Part shown: piece by piece, positions 7,581 through 15,824 of the stretch
Layout of the letters: every line of letters begins with the position of its first letter
Position numbering within the stretch: the first letter of the stretch is position 1
Origin: Cytophagaceae bacterium UBA7467
Lineage (GTDB): Bacteria; Bacteroidota; Bacteroidia; Cytophagales; Spirosomataceae
Direction: 5' to 3'
Length of the DNA: 42,943 nt
NCBI GenBank assembly: GCA_002479785.1
Contig: DLPD01000008.1
Span: 49,042-91,984 of the forward strand
Made by a program: the position numbers and the translations under genes
Notes under the pieces: generated by a model
What the model was told of the DNA's origin: nothing
Databases searched by the model: none
What the model saw: the letters and a program-made list of their open reading frames with translations, nothing else

Positions 7581-7626
7581 GACTAAATCGCGCAGCGATG
7601 ACTAAACGACGTAAGTCGTGACTAAA
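7581..7626 (-). repeat. TTAGTC-hairpin array, reverse orientation (copy A')
   Basis: Read on the minus strand: TTAGTC (7625-7620), hairpin ACGAC-TTAC-GTCGT (7619-7606), TTAGTC (7605-7600), hairpin ATCGC-TGC-GCGAT (7599-7587), TTAGTC (7586-7581). The stop TAG of the leftward ROK gene (7624-7622) lies in the first hexamer. A 28-nt block (7599-7626) is an exact inverted copy of 7448-7475 in array A, but the hairpin order differs, so the two are not one simple inverted duplication. Confidence 0.85.
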
Positions 7627-8566
7627 CCGTAGGTGACTTGAACTGCGTAGCAGCGAAAAGGAGGGCTGCACCAAAAACCCCTGCCGAATCACCTAGCTTA
7701 GGCTTCACAATAGGCGTTAAGACCTCTCCTGAATTGAAAATATACTTTTTGATTCGTTCGATTCCCTCGGTATACAGTAAATCGATATTCCCTACTCCAC
7801 CACCAATAACGATGACTTGGGGATCTAACACATTGATAATCGTTGAAACGGCACGACCAAAGTTCTCCAGCATTCGCTCAATAGTGGCAGAGGCGTGAAT
7901 ATCTGTTCCAGCGAGATGAGCTTGTAGGATTTGTGGCATGCGGAGTTTTTGGCCTGATTCAGCAAAATAGAATTCCTCTAAAGCCGGCCCGGAGATGACG
8001 TGTTCGACACAACCTGATTTACCGCAATAGCAGGCTTTCCCGCCTTCCTCCAAGATATTATGCCCCCATTCACCACCGATGCCATGCAAGCCATTAATGA
8101 CTTGACCGTGAACGACTAATCCGCCTCCCACGCCGGTTCCCATAATGATGCCAAAAACGACTTCCGCCATCGAATTCACGTCCTTCACCGCACCCAAATG
8201 CGTTTCAGCTAATGCAAAACAATTCGCATCATTGGCAAGACGTACCTCTACGCCTAGGGCTTTGGTTAAATCAGCAGCCATAGGACGACCATTCATGGAG
8301 GTCGTGTTGCAGTTTTTCATGGTTTGGGTAGCTGGATTCAAGACGCCTGGTGTGGCAAAACCAATTCGGGTAGGCGAAACACCCAGCTGTTCTGATACGC
8401 GCGAAACTAAAAGGGCTACTTGTGAAATGATGTGCTCATAGCCTTTCGATGCCTCTGTATCGATGCGTTCGCGGGCAATGACTTGCGTTAAATCAGCGGC
8501 AGACAATACGGCACATTCGATTTTGGTTCCCCCTAAATCGATGCCCCATATATAGGATTTTTCCAT
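7622..8566 (-). CDS. ROK family sugar kinase (glucokinase-like)
   Basis: A 314-residue ROK kinase. The phosphate-binding loop IWGIDLGGTKIECAVL is at residues 6-21. The catalytic Asp region is NDANCFALAE. The ROK zinc signature follows as GHNILEEGGKACYCGKSGC, and the C-terminal IVIGGGVGN binds adenosine. It phosphorylates glucose or a related hexose such as N-acetylglucosamine or mannose; the sequence alone does not decide. I start it at ATG 8566 (MEKSYIWG), 4 nt after the rsgA stop codon, rather than at an upstream alternative codon inside rsgA. The stop codon belongs to a TTAGTC hexamer. Third gene of the waaA-rsgA-ROK run. Confidence 0.88.
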   Translation of the reverse strand: MEKSYIWGIDLGGTKIECAVLSAADLTQVIARERIDTEASKGYEHIISQVALLVSRVSEQLGVSPTRIGFATPGVLNPATQTMKNCNTTSMNGRPMAADLTKALGVEVRLANDANCFALAETHLGAVKDVNSMAEVVFGIIMGTGVGGGLVVHGQVINGLHGIGGEWGHNILEEGGKACYCGKSGCVEHVISGPALEEFYFAESGQKLRMPQILQAHLAGTDIHASATIERMLENFGRAVSTIINVLDPQVIVIGGGVGNIDLLYTEGIERIKKYIFNSGEVLTPIVKPKLGDSAGVFGAALLFAATQFKSPTV

Positions 8567-8570
8567 AGGT

Positions 8571-9503
8571 TTAGCGACGGTTGTCGTTGTTCTCAAAAAT
8601 ACTCAAATAACTCAAATAGCGACTATGCGCAATATCTCCAGCCTCAAAGGCCTTTAAAACGGCACATGACGGCTCCGAAATATGCAAACAATTATTGAAT
8701 TTACATTCGCCTATCAGCGCGCGCATTTCAGGAAAATAATGTGACAATTCTTCTTTTTCGATTTCCATCACGCCTAATTCATTGATGCCAGGACTATCGA
8801 TCAAATAGGTCTCAGGCCCTAATTCCCACATCGTAGAGTACGTGGTGGTGTGAACCCCTTTTTGGGCAAAATCAGAAATCTCTTTCACTTTGATATTCAA
8901 ATGCGGAGAAACCAAATTCAACAAACTGGATTTCCCTACCCCAGAATGACCTGCCAAAAGGGACACCTTACCGGCAAACATCGCTTTAAATTCATCGACG
9001 CCTTGACTACGCGGAATAGAAGTAAACAAGATGCCGTAGCCTAATTCTTGGTAAAGTGCGGCATATTCGAAGATTTGGTCCTCTTCCTCCTCGTTCAATA
9101 AATCCATCTTGTTGAACACGATGGTCACAGGAATACGAAAAGCCTCAGCTGTAACTAGAAAACGATCTAAAAAACCTAAGGAAGTCTTAGGGGATTTCAA
9201 GGTCATCACGAAGATCGCCTGATCTACATTCGCGGCCATTAATTGGCCTTGACCTGTTTTATGGACGGACTTTCGAATAATATAATTCGTACGTGGAATG
9301 ATTTCCTCGATGACAACCGTTTCATTTGCTTCGTCTTCAACCGCATAAATAACGCGATCTCCCACCGTAACGGGATTAGAGGTTTTGGGGCCTTTGAGCT
9401 TAAATTTACCTTTCAAACGTCCTTTAAAGACCTTACCTGACTCAGAACGAATTTCGTACCAAGATCCGGTTGAACGCATAATTAGGCCTTTATTTCCTTC
9501 CAT
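8571..9503 (-). CDS. rsgA: Ribosome biogenesis GTPase RsgA
   Basis: A 310-residue circularly permuted GTPase that matures the 30S ribosomal subunit. The N-terminal OB fold covers about residues 1-75 (STGSWYEIRSESG...VGDRV). The GTPase motifs appear in permuted order: G4 NKMD, then G1 GHSGVGKSS, then G3 DSPGI. The C-terminal zinc site reads CKFNNCLHISEPSC. The start at 9503 overlaps the end of waaA by 14 nt; Met-9 (9479) is an alternative, but the upstream start gives the usual N terminus of the family. Cytoplasmic. Confidence 0.95.
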   Translation of the reverse strand: MEGNKGLIMRSTGSWYEIRSESGKVFKGRLKGKFKLKGPKTSNPVTVGDRVIYAVEDEANETVVIEEIIPRTNYIIRKSVHKTGQGQLMAANVDQAIFVMTLKSPKTSLGFLDRFLVTAEAFRIPVTIVFNKMDLLNEEEEDQIFEYAALYQELGYGILFTSIPRSQGVDEFKAMFAGKVSLLAGHSGVGKSSLLNLVSPHLNIKVKEISDFAQKGVHTTTYSTMWELGPETYLIDSPGINELGVMEIEKEELSHYFPEMRALIGECKFNNCLHISEPSCAVLKAFEAGDIAHSRYLSYLSIFENNDNRR

Positions 9504-10731
9504 CGATTGCTAAATTACGCACAAATTGACTGATTCTTTCCGTTGCACCCGCTTGTAATTGAACGAAAGCGCGCGATTGTACTTGTTTATTTACAAAAAC
9601 ATCATCCACATCGTAAATCACCCGCATCGCCTGATCTAATTCTTCCGTAGTAGCTATGGGGAAAGCGAGACCTAACTCGATTAAATCTCTCGCTTCCTTG
9701 AATTTGGAATAATTTTTATTTCCAAAGAAGACCGTCGGTCCAAACACGGCCGCCTCTAAGGTATTGTGCAAACCATCTCCAAAGGCGCCTCCAATGTACG
9801 CAAAAGAAGCTCCTCGGTACAAATTCGCTAAGCGACCTATTTCGTTTACAAAAAGCACTTCTGCCTTTTCACGTACAGGACCTTGAGAATAAGTCACCGG
9901 CAATTCGATCTTTTCTTCCCAAGCTTTCAATTCCTCCAGATGAATTTCATGCGGTGCAATGACCCATTTAAAGGGATATTTCTTTGAATTAATGAGCGGA
10001 ATCAAGACATCCATATCAGCTTGCCAAGCAGATCCCACCACCATAAATTCGTTGTTGTCCAAAAAAGCTGTTAATAAATCCCAGGGTACCGGATGGCGCA
10101 AGGTATCCAACACACGATCAAATCGGGTATCACCTGCCACTGTCACATTCGCACGTTGCAACATATCTGCAGAAGCTTGATCTTGTACAAAAAGGTGCGT
10201 AAAACAGTCTAATAATCGACGGTAAAAACCTCCATACCAGCGAAAAAATACTTGATTAGGGCGGAAAATGGCGGAAACTAAAATCGTAGGAACTCCCCTT
10301 TTCTTTAATCCTGTCAGATAATAGTGCCAAAATTCATACTTCACAAACACCGCTAGCGACGGCTTTACCAAATCTAAAAATCGGGCACTATTGAAATAGC
10401 CATCTAAAGGCAAATAGCTCACATAATCCGCTCCAGCATAGTTTTTCCGCACTTCATAACCCGAGGGCGAAAAGAAGGTAACCAAAATAAAATGGGTAGG
10501 ATTTTCCTTTTTATAGGCTTCAATGATAGGTCTCCCCTGCTCAAATTCACCCATCGAGGCGGTGTGAAACCAAGCTACTGGCTTATCATTCGTTTTGAAG
10601 TGCTGCTCGAGACCGACCCAAACCTGATTTTGGCCCTCATTCATCAACGCTGCTTTAGATTGAAACAAAGCCGCGAATCGAATTAGTCCCCGATACAAAA
10701 ACAAGACAAAAGAATAGAGGCAAACCCTCAT
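9490..10731 (-). CDS. waaA: 3-deoxy-D-manno-octulosonic acid (Kdo) transferase
   Basis: A 413-residue GT30 transferase that adds Kdo to lipid IVA in LPS core synthesis at the inner membrane. It has an N-terminal membrane anchor (about 5-25), the acceptor-side motif WFHTASMGEFEQGRP, KYEFWHYYL, and the donor-binding C-terminal half (SAWQADMDVLIPLI, WVIAPHE, IGGAFGDGLHNTLEAAVFGPTVFFGN). Length is normal for the family. It is the first gene of a leftward operon with rsgA and the ROK kinase. It diverges from the bacilliredoxin gene across 53 nt. Confidence 0.95.
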   Translation of the reverse strand: MRVCLYSFVLFLYRGLIRFAALFQSKAALMNEGQNQVWVGLEQHFKTNDKPVAWFHTASMGEFEQGRPIIEAYKKENPTHFILVTFFSPSGYEVRKNYAGADYVSYLPLDGYFNSARFLDLVKPSLAVFVKYEFWHYYLTGLKKRGVPTILVSAIFRPNQVFFRWYGGFYRRLLDCFTHLFVQDQASADMLQRANVTVAGDTRFDRVLDTLRHPVPWDLLTAFLDNNEFMVVGSAWQADMDVLIPLINSKKYPFKWVIAPHEIHLEELKAWEEKIELPVTYSQGPVREKAEVLFVNEIGRLANLYRGASFAYIGGAFGDGLHNTLEAAVFGPTVFFGNKNYSKFKEARDLIELGLAFPIATTEELDQAMRVIYDVDDVFVNKQVQSRAFVQLQAGATERISQFVRNLAIDGRK

Positions 10732-10738
10732 TTTTTAC

Positions 10739-10746
10739 TAAATTTG
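10739..10746 (+). promoter_or_regulatory. Candidate -7 element for bacilliredoxin-lipA-crtY run
   Basis: TAAATTTG fits the Bacteroidota -7 consensus TAnnTTTG and lies 38 nt before the ATG at 10785. No convincing TTTG -33 element is visible at the expected distance, which would fall inside waaA. Confidence 0.4.
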
Positions 10747-10784
10747 AAGTTGAATTGTTAAAATTACGAAAAAGGCAGGTGAAT

Positions 10785-11117
10785 ATGAATTGGATACCCT
10801 TGACAGACGAGAAACAACTGGCGGAAATTGTCGAAATATCACAGGAAAAACCAGTGGTTATTTTCAAACACAGTACCCGTTGTTCTATCTCTTCGACTGC
10901 GTTAAATCGCTTTGAAAGGGCTTGGGATTCAGAAAGCACACCCGCCTATTATTTGGATTTAATCGCTTATAGACCTATTTCAGGTCAAATTGCGGAACAA
11001 TTCGCTGTTGAACATCAATCTCCCCAAGTATTAGTAATCGATAATGGCGCTTGCCCCTATTCTGCTACCCATTGGGATATTTCGGTAGAAGAAATTAAAC
11101 CCTATTTGAATGCCTAG
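10785..11117 (+). CDS. Monothiol bacilliredoxin (YtxJ/BrxC family)
   Basis: A 110-residue thioredoxin-fold protein. The motif VVIFKHSTRCSISSTAL near residue 25 is the YtxJ signature, with one reactive Cys; a second Cys lies in GACPYSATHWDIS near residue 92. This family reduces bacillithiol mixed disulfides, so the host may use bacillithiol, as many Bacteroidota do; no bacillithiol synthesis gene is in the window. The start is ATG 10785, preceded by AGGTG; the open frame extends ten codons upstream only through a TTG. Its stop codon overlaps the next gene by 8 nt (ATGCCTAG). Confidence 0.85.
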   Translation: MNWIPLTDEKQLAEIVEISQEKPVVIFKHSTRCSISSTALNRFERAWDSESTPAYYLDLIAYRPISGQIAEQFAVEHQSPQVLVIDNGACPYSATHWDISVEEIKPYLNA

Positions 11118-11862
11118 ATTTTTTTTCTTGTGGGTGATTTTAGGGGTACCATTTTTATCAATGGGCCAAAGAAAATCAGCAGTACCCCAGAAAAAAGAAA
11201 CGCAAACGCAATCTTCTTCTTCCTGGGGATTTGGTGTAAATACAAATACGAATTCCGGTTTATTAGGTGGATTTAGCTTCTTGAAAACCTTCCAGAATCG
11301 TTCCTTTGTAAATCTTGACCTGACTAATACAAAAGATTACCGCGAGTTCGATTCTCCCTATTCTTACAATGGTAAAACCTATGTGGAAGGTAAATTAAAT
11401 TATTTAATCAACTTTCGACCTGAATACGGTCGCCAATGGATTTTATTGAAACAAGCCAGTGATGGAGGAACAAGTTTAAATGGCCGATTAGCCACAGGTC
11501 CTACCATTGGAATTCAAAAGCCTTATTTTGTTGATATCGTTTATACAGATGTCAGTTCAGGTCGTACAGCAACAAAAAGTGTTCCAATGGCTAGCGCATT
11601 AGACAACACCTATAATAAGTCGATTATCAGTGGAGAAGGCAGCCTCTTCTCTGGATTTTCAGAGGCTAAATTTATCCCCGGATGGCATTTAAAAACGGCT
11701 CTCGAGTTTAAATTTGAGACATTGAAACAAAATTACCTCGCTGTAGAAACAGGTTTTATTGTGGATTATTATAGCCAACCTGTTGAAATTTTAAACCAAA
11801 CGGCCCCTCGCTCTGTTTACACGACGGGTTATGTGACCTTTTTCTTTGGGAAAAGTAAATAG
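11110..11862 (+). CDS. Hypothetical outer-membrane beta-barrel protein
   Basis: A 250-residue protein I do not assign to a named family. A signal peptide (1-19, VPFLSMGQ) is followed by a Gln/Ser-rich linker (KKETQTQSSSS). Alternating amphipathic strands rich in Gly and aromatics then run to the C-terminal SVYTTGYVTFFFGKSK, typical of a small outer-membrane barrel. It overlaps the bacilliredoxin gene by 8 nt and precedes lipA by 7 nt, so co-transcription is likely; no functional tie to lipoate synthesis is evident. Confidence 0.75.
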   Translation: MPRFFFLWVILGVPFLSMGQRKSAVPQKKETQTQSSSSWGFGVNTNTNSGLLGGFSFLKTFQNRSFVNLDLTNTKDYREFDSPYSYNGKTYVEGKLNYLINFRPEYGRQWILLKQASDGGTSLNGRLATGPTIGIQKPYFVDIVYTDVSSGRTATKSVPMASALDNTYNKSIISGEGSLFSGFSEAKFIPGWHLKTALEFKFETLKQNYLAVETGFIVDYYSQPVEILNQTAPRSVYTTGYVTFFFGKSK

Positions 11863-11869
11863 AAAAAAA

Positions 11870-12739
11870 ATGATTGAATTACCTCAAGTAAGTCCTGCCG
11901 CTAATTCTCGCAAACCAGACTGGTTACGCGTTAAATTGCCTATAGGAGAAAAATATACGAACGTCCGCAAAATCGTAGACGAATACAAATTGCACACGAT
12001 TTGCCAATCCGGTAATTGCCCTAACATGGGCGAATGCTGGGGAGAAGGCACGGCGACCTTCATGATTTTAGGTAATGTCTGCACGCGTTCTTGTACCTTC
12101 TGCGCCGTGGCCACTGGCCGACCAAACGAATACGACGAGGACGAACCACGCCGTGTAGCAGAGGCCATCCAATTAATGCAGGTGAAACATGCGGTAATCA
12201 CCTCGGTGAACCGAGACGAATTGAAAGATAAAGGAGCTGAAATTTGGTATCAAACCGTTCGTGCAGTGAAAGAAACCACGCCTGCCACGACCATTGAAAC
12301 CTTGATTCCAGACGTAAAAGCAAATTGGGATGCCTTGATTCGTATGATCGAGGGTGGACAAGAAGTCGTTTCTCATAACATGGAAACTGTCGAACGCTTG
12401 TACCGCTATGTTCGCCCACAAGCAAAATATGCGCGTAGTTTAGAGCAAATTAAGCGAACAAAAGAGTTTGGCAAACGCAATAAATCTGGCATCATGCTAG
12501 GTCTAGGCGAAACAAAGGATGAGGTGCTACAAGCCATGGATGATTTAGTAGAAAATGGATTAGATGTGTTGACTTTAGGCCAATACTTACAACCTACTAA
12601 AATGCACCACGAGGTCATCGAATGGATTCACCCAGACACTTTTGCCATGTACAAAGAGGAAGGATTGAAACGCGGACTTGCCTACGTAGAATCAGGAGCC
12701 CTAGTTCGTTCGAGCTACCACGCAGAAAAGCACATCTAG
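11870..12739 (+). CDS. lipA: Lipoyl synthase
   Basis: A 289-residue radical SAM enzyme inserting two sulfurs into protein-bound octanoyl groups to form lipoate. The auxiliary cluster cysteines are C45, C50 and C56 (CQSGNCPNMGEC); the radical SAM cluster cysteines are C71, C75 and C78 (CTRSCTFC). The conserved C-terminal RSSYHA provides the Ser ligand. I start at ATG 11870 (MIELPQVSP), since the longer frame uses a TTG inside the upstream gene. The preceding gene ends 7 nt before; the lycopene cyclase gene begins 4 nt after. Confidence 0.97.
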   Translation: MIELPQVSPAANSRKPDWLRVKLPIGEKYTNVRKIVDEYKLHTICQSGNCPNMGECWGEGTATFMILGNVCTRSCTFCAVATGRPNEYDEDEPRRVAEAIQLMQVKHAVITSVNRDELKDKGAEIWYQTVRAVKETTPATTIETLIPDVKANWDALIRMIEGGQEVVSHNMETVERLYRYVRPQAKYARSLEQIKRTKEFGKRNKSGIMLGLGETKDEVLQAMDDLVENGLDVLTLGQYLQPTKMHHEVIEWIHPDTFAMYKEEGLKRGLAYVESGALVRSSYHAEKHI

Positions 12740-12742
12740 TTT

Positions 12743-13924
12743 ATGCAATTACCCGGCCCAGCCTATCGCGAATACGATTTCATCCTGGCGGGAGGGGGAA
12801 TGGCCGGTTTATCTTTCGCCTACTATCTAGGACAAAGTAGCCTCAAAAACAGCCGAATCTTGATCATCGATCGGGGTGAGCGGAAAGAACAAACTTTTTG
12901 TTATTGGTCAGATGAGCCATCGGAGTTCGATTCTTTGGCCGAAAAATCCTGGAATTCGCTTTATTTCCACAGTGTGAGACCGTCCTCTTTAAAGTTTAGT
13001 ATCGAGCCTTATTCCTATTTTAAGGTAAATGGCCATTCGTGGTTTTCATACATAGAGACCGAATTAGGTAAACACGCAAACATACACTATGTTCAGGCAG
13101 AGATAGAATCAATTAGCTACCAAGGCATAGGTTCTTGTGTTAATACCTCCAAAGGTTCCTTTTATGCTTCCGAAAAAATCATCGATAGCTTCAGCCCATT
13201 TCCTTGTGAAAACTCTAATCCTAAACACTTGAAGCAACATTTTTTAGGTTGGGTGGTGGAATGCAATTTTAATAACTTTGAAACAGACGCGGCTCATTTG
13301 TTTGACTTCAGAGTCGCTTTTGGGAAGGAATGTGAGTTTATTTATGTACTTCCTACCAGCCCTCGAAAAGCCCTTTTTGAATACACTTTTTTCTCCGGAA
13401 CCTTACGAGAGCCTGAATATTACCGTGAAAAAATCAAATCCTACCTTTTCGCCTATTATGGACTCACTGAAGATGATTATCTATTAAAAGAGGAAGAAAG
13501 TGGCGTGATTCCCATGCGTAACAATCCGTATAAACCAGCCAATTTATACCAAAAACACCTCAAAATAGGCACAAGCGGTGGCTTCGTAAAATCCACAACC
13601 GGCTACAGTTTTTACCGCACCCAAAAATTTTGCCGCGCGCTCGTAGCTGAACTTGAAAAAGGCCCATCTGCTTCACTCGTCATTCCGGTTAATCCTTGGA
13701 AAACTTGGCTAGATGAAGTCTTCTTACAGGTACTCGTCGACCAAAAAATTGCCGGCTCTAAAGTCTTTGAAAGCCTTTTTTACCATAATAAGCCTCGTTT
13801 ATTATTAAAATTCTTACAAGAGGAAACCTCTTGGAAGGAAGATCTTCGCTTAATGTGGTCTGTTCCCACTTTCCCTTTTGTAAAAGCCGCTTTAAAAACT
13901 ATTTACCGGTCAAAAATTAAATGA
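12743..13924 (+). CDS. crtY: Lycopene beta-cyclase, CrtY-type
   Basis: A 393-residue flavoprotein that cyclises the ends of lycopene to beta-ionone rings in carotenoid synthesis. The Rossmann motif ILAGGGMAGLSFAYYL lies at residues 14-29, IIDRG closes the dinucleotide site, and QHFLGWVVE, PTSPRKALFEYTFFSG and IPMRNNP are typical of CrtY. Length is normal. It lies alone here, 3 nt downstream of lipA, with no other crt gene in the window, which suggests that the rest of a pigment pathway is elsewhere. Membrane-associated by family. Confidence 0.88.
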   Translation: MQLPGPAYREYDFILAGGGMAGLSFAYYLGQSSLKNSRILIIDRGERKEQTFCYWSDEPSEFDSLAEKSWNSLYFHSVRPSSLKFSIEPYSYFKVNGHSWFSYIETELGKHANIHYVQAEIESISYQGIGSCVNTSKGSFYASEKIIDSFSPFPCENSNPKHLKQHFLGWVVECNFNNFETDAAHLFDFRVAFGKECEFIYVLPTSPRKALFEYTFFSGTLREPEYYREKIKSYLFAYYGLTEDDYLLKEEESGVIPMRNNPYKPANLYQKHLKIGTSGGFVKSTTGYSFYRTQKFCRALVAELEKGPSASLVIPVNPWKTWLDEVFLQVLVDQKIAGSKVFESLFYHNKPRLLLKFLQEETSWKEDLRLMWSVPTFPFVKAALKTIYRSKIK

Positions 13925-13930
13925 ATGGAA

Positions 13931-13962
13931 CTTGTGGGTTCCTTGGAATAATCGTATTTTTG
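13931..13962 (+). promoter_or_regulatory. metK promoter
   Basis: CTTG (13931-13934) is one base off the -33 TTTG. After exactly 20 nt comes TATTTTTG (13955-13962), a perfect TAnnTTTG -7 element. Transcription would begin near 13969, giving a ~31-nt leader that leaves no room for a SAM riboswitch. Confidence 0.6.
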
Positions 13963-13999
13963 CCCTGATTTTAATCTCAAAAACAAATAATATTCGCCC

Positions 14000-15256
14000 A
14001 TGGCTTATCTATTCACCTCTGAGTCGGTTTCTGAAGGACACCCAGATAAAGTAGCTGATCAAATCTCTGATGCGTTAATTGACCATTTTATGGCCTTTGA
14101 CCCCACTTCTAAAGTAGCTTGCGAAACCCTGGTAACTACAGGCCAAGTCGTTTTAGCGGGTGAGGTGAACACAAAAACGTATTTAGACGTGCAAGCCATC
14201 ACACGTGAAGTGATTCGCAAGATTGGCTACACGAAGTCAGAATATATGTTTGAGGCGAACTCTTGCGGTATTTTATCTGCGATTCACGAGCAGTCAGCGG
14301 ATATCAACCAAGGAGTGGATCGCAAGAACCCAGAAGAGCAAGGAGCAGGTGACCAAGGAATGATGTTCGGTTTCGCTACCAAAGAGACAGAAAACTACAT
14401 GCCATTGGCCTTAGACTTAGCTCACAAAATCTTACAAGAACTATCCTATATCCGCAATAACGAGCCATCGTTAATCGGATACCTTCGTCCGGATGCAAAA
14501 TCGCAGGTGACGATTGAATACAGTGATAATCACGTGCCACAACGCATCGACACGATCGTTGTTTCGACACAACACGATGATTTCGCGTCAGAAGCAGAGA
14601 TGTTAGCGAAAATCAATAAAGATATTGTAGAAATCGTTATCCCTCGCGTGAAGGCTAAATTGAAGCCTGAATTGCAAGCATTATTCAACGATGCGATCAC
14701 TTACCATATCAACCCAACGGGTAAATTCGTGATCGGTGGTCCACACGGAGATACGGGTTTAACGGGCCGTAAGATCATCGTAGATACGTATGGTGGAAAA
14801 GGTGCACACGGTGGTGGTGCCTTCTCTGGTAAAGATCCTTCCAAAGTAGACCGTTCAGCTGCCTATGCAACACGTCACATCGCGAAAAACTTAGTAGCTG
14901 CTGGTTTATGTGACCAAGTATTAGTGCAAGTTTCTTATGCGATCGGTGTAGCTAAACCATGTGGTTTGTTCATTGATACGTATGGTACTGCTAAAGTAAA
15001 CTTAACAGACGGCGAAATCGCCCGCAAAGTAGAGGCTATCTTCGATATGCGTCCTTACTTCATCGAGCAACGTTTGAAATTACGTAACCCGATCTACTCT
15101 GAAACAGCAGCTTATGGCCATATGGGACGTAAGAATGAGATCGTAAAGAAAGAATTCACGGGTCCTAACGGTCAAAAGGTAAGCAAAGAAGTGGAATTGT
15201 TCACTTGGGAGAAATTAGACTATGTAGATGCGGTGAAAACAGCATTTGGAATATAA
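14000..15256 (+). CDS. metK: S-adenosylmethionine synthetase
   Basis: A 418-residue enzyme making S-adenosylmethionine from methionine and ATP. Signature elements: SEGHPDKVADQISDA (residues 10-24), the NQGVDRKNPEEQGAGDQGMMFG loop with GAGDQG, GPHGDTGLTGRK, and GGGAFSGKDPSKVDRSAAY. Slightly longer than the E. coli enzyme (about 384), as usual in this phylum. Single-gene unit with its own promoter and a strong terminator; it shares that terminator with the convergent hpf gene. Confidence 0.98.
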   Translation: MAYLFTSESVSEGHPDKVADQISDALIDHFMAFDPTSKVACETLVTTGQVVLAGEVNTKTYLDVQAITREVIRKIGYTKSEYMFEANSCGILSAIHEQSADINQGVDRKNPEEQGAGDQGMMFGFATKETENYMPLALDLAHKILQELSYIRNNEPSLIGYLRPDAKSQVTIEYSDNHVPQRIDTIVVSTQHDDFASEAEMLAKINKDIVEIVIPRVKAKLKPELQALFNDAITYHINPTGKFVIGGPHGDTGLTGRKIIVDTYGGKGAHGGGAFSGKDPSKVDRSAAYATRHIAKNLVAAGLCDQVLVQVSYAIGVAKPCGLFIDTYGTAKVNLTDGEIARKVEAIFDMRPYFIEQRLKLRNPIYSETAAYGHMGRKNEIVKKEFTGPNGQKVSKEVELFTWEKLDYVDAVKTAFGI

Positions 15257-15280
15257 TCTCAATTACTTAGATATAAAAAA

Positions 15281-15304
15281 AGGCGACCTTCGGTCGCCTT
15301 TTTT
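15281..15304. terminator. Intrinsic terminator shared by metK and hpf
   Basis: AGGCGACC (15281-15288) pairs with GGTCGCCT (15292-15299) around a TTC loop. It is flanked by A-rich sequence on the left and T6 on the right (15299-15304), so it works in both directions. Confidence 0.9.
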
Positions 15305-15325
15305 CGTTTAGAGCTTTATTTTTTT

Positions 15326-15667
15326 CTAAAATTCCTCGCTCTCCAAATCTTCTGCTCGAAGCGCTTTTACGGAATTGTTTTTCGATTTATAACGCTTAAT
15401 CTGTTCTGCAATAGCATTTAACGCTAAGTCTAATGCCTCTTCAAATGATTTTGCTGTTTCTTTAACAAATAACACCGCCCCGGGGACCGTGATCTTAATT
15501 TCTAACATTTTCTCCTTTACCTTTCCTAGACTTGTCGCTACTTTCAGGAACACCTCACCTCCAGTGATTCGGTCATAAAAGGTATCTAACTTGTTTAACT
15601 TTTCTTGAATGCTTTCTACCAATTTGCGGTCCGCAGTAAAGTGGATCGCGTGAACTTGCACTTTCAT
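15326..15667 (-). CDS. hpf: Ribosome hibernation-promoting factor, short HPF/YfiA type
   Basis: A 113-residue sigma-54 modulation/S30AE-domain protein (MKVQVHAIHFTADRKLVE... DTFYDRITGGEVFLKV... LALNAIAEQIKRYKSK) that binds the 30S decoding region and inactivates ribosomes in stationary phase. It lacks the dimerising C-terminal domain of long HPF. I start at ATG 15667; the open frame upstream adds only a TTG-initiated extension with no homology. The 321-nt region upstream is gene-free and carries the repeats at 15781-16009; I see no clear TAnnTTTG promoter element for it. Confidence 0.92.
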   Translation of the reverse strand: MKVQVHAIHFTADRKLVESIQEKLNKLDTFYDRITGGEVFLKVATSLGKVKEKMLEIKITVPGAVLFVKETAKSFEEALDLALNAIAEQIKRYKSKNNSVKALRAEDLESEEF

Positions 15668-15780
15668 AAGCTTAAAATTTAATGGTGAAACACGCTTTGG
15701 GAATCTTAGCAAAGCTGACAGAAAAAAGAACGTTTTAGATTCGATATAAACGTATTGTATTTTTCAGGTGATGTCAAGTA

Positions 15781-15824
15781 TTTAACAGAATTTTTTATGG
15801 TGTGCCAAAAAAAATTCTGTTAAA
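15781..15824. repeat. 16-bp perfect inverted repeat abutting hairpin array B
   Basis: TTTAACAGAATTTTTT (15781-15796) and AAAAAATTCTGTTAAA (15809-15824) are exact reverse complements around a 12-nt spacer. T-rich and A-rich inner arms give U tracts in both directions, so it may be a bidirectional terminator downstream of the VRR-NUC gene, or a remnant of an inserted element. It abuts the first hexamer of the array. Confidence 0.7.

Noticed and set aside
11884..12425. Open frames opposite lipA
   Set aside because: Low-complexity antisense shadows with no domain, start context or codon pattern of their own; lipA is fully intact.
13925..13999. SAM riboswitch in the metK leader
   Set aside because: The promoter leaves only about 31 nt of leader and there is no hairpin or pseudoknot-like pairing.
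15668..15780. hpf promoter at CAGCTTTG on the minus strand (15717-15710)
   Set aside because: It is one base off TAnnTTTG but has no -33 element at the right distance, so I did not list it as a feature.
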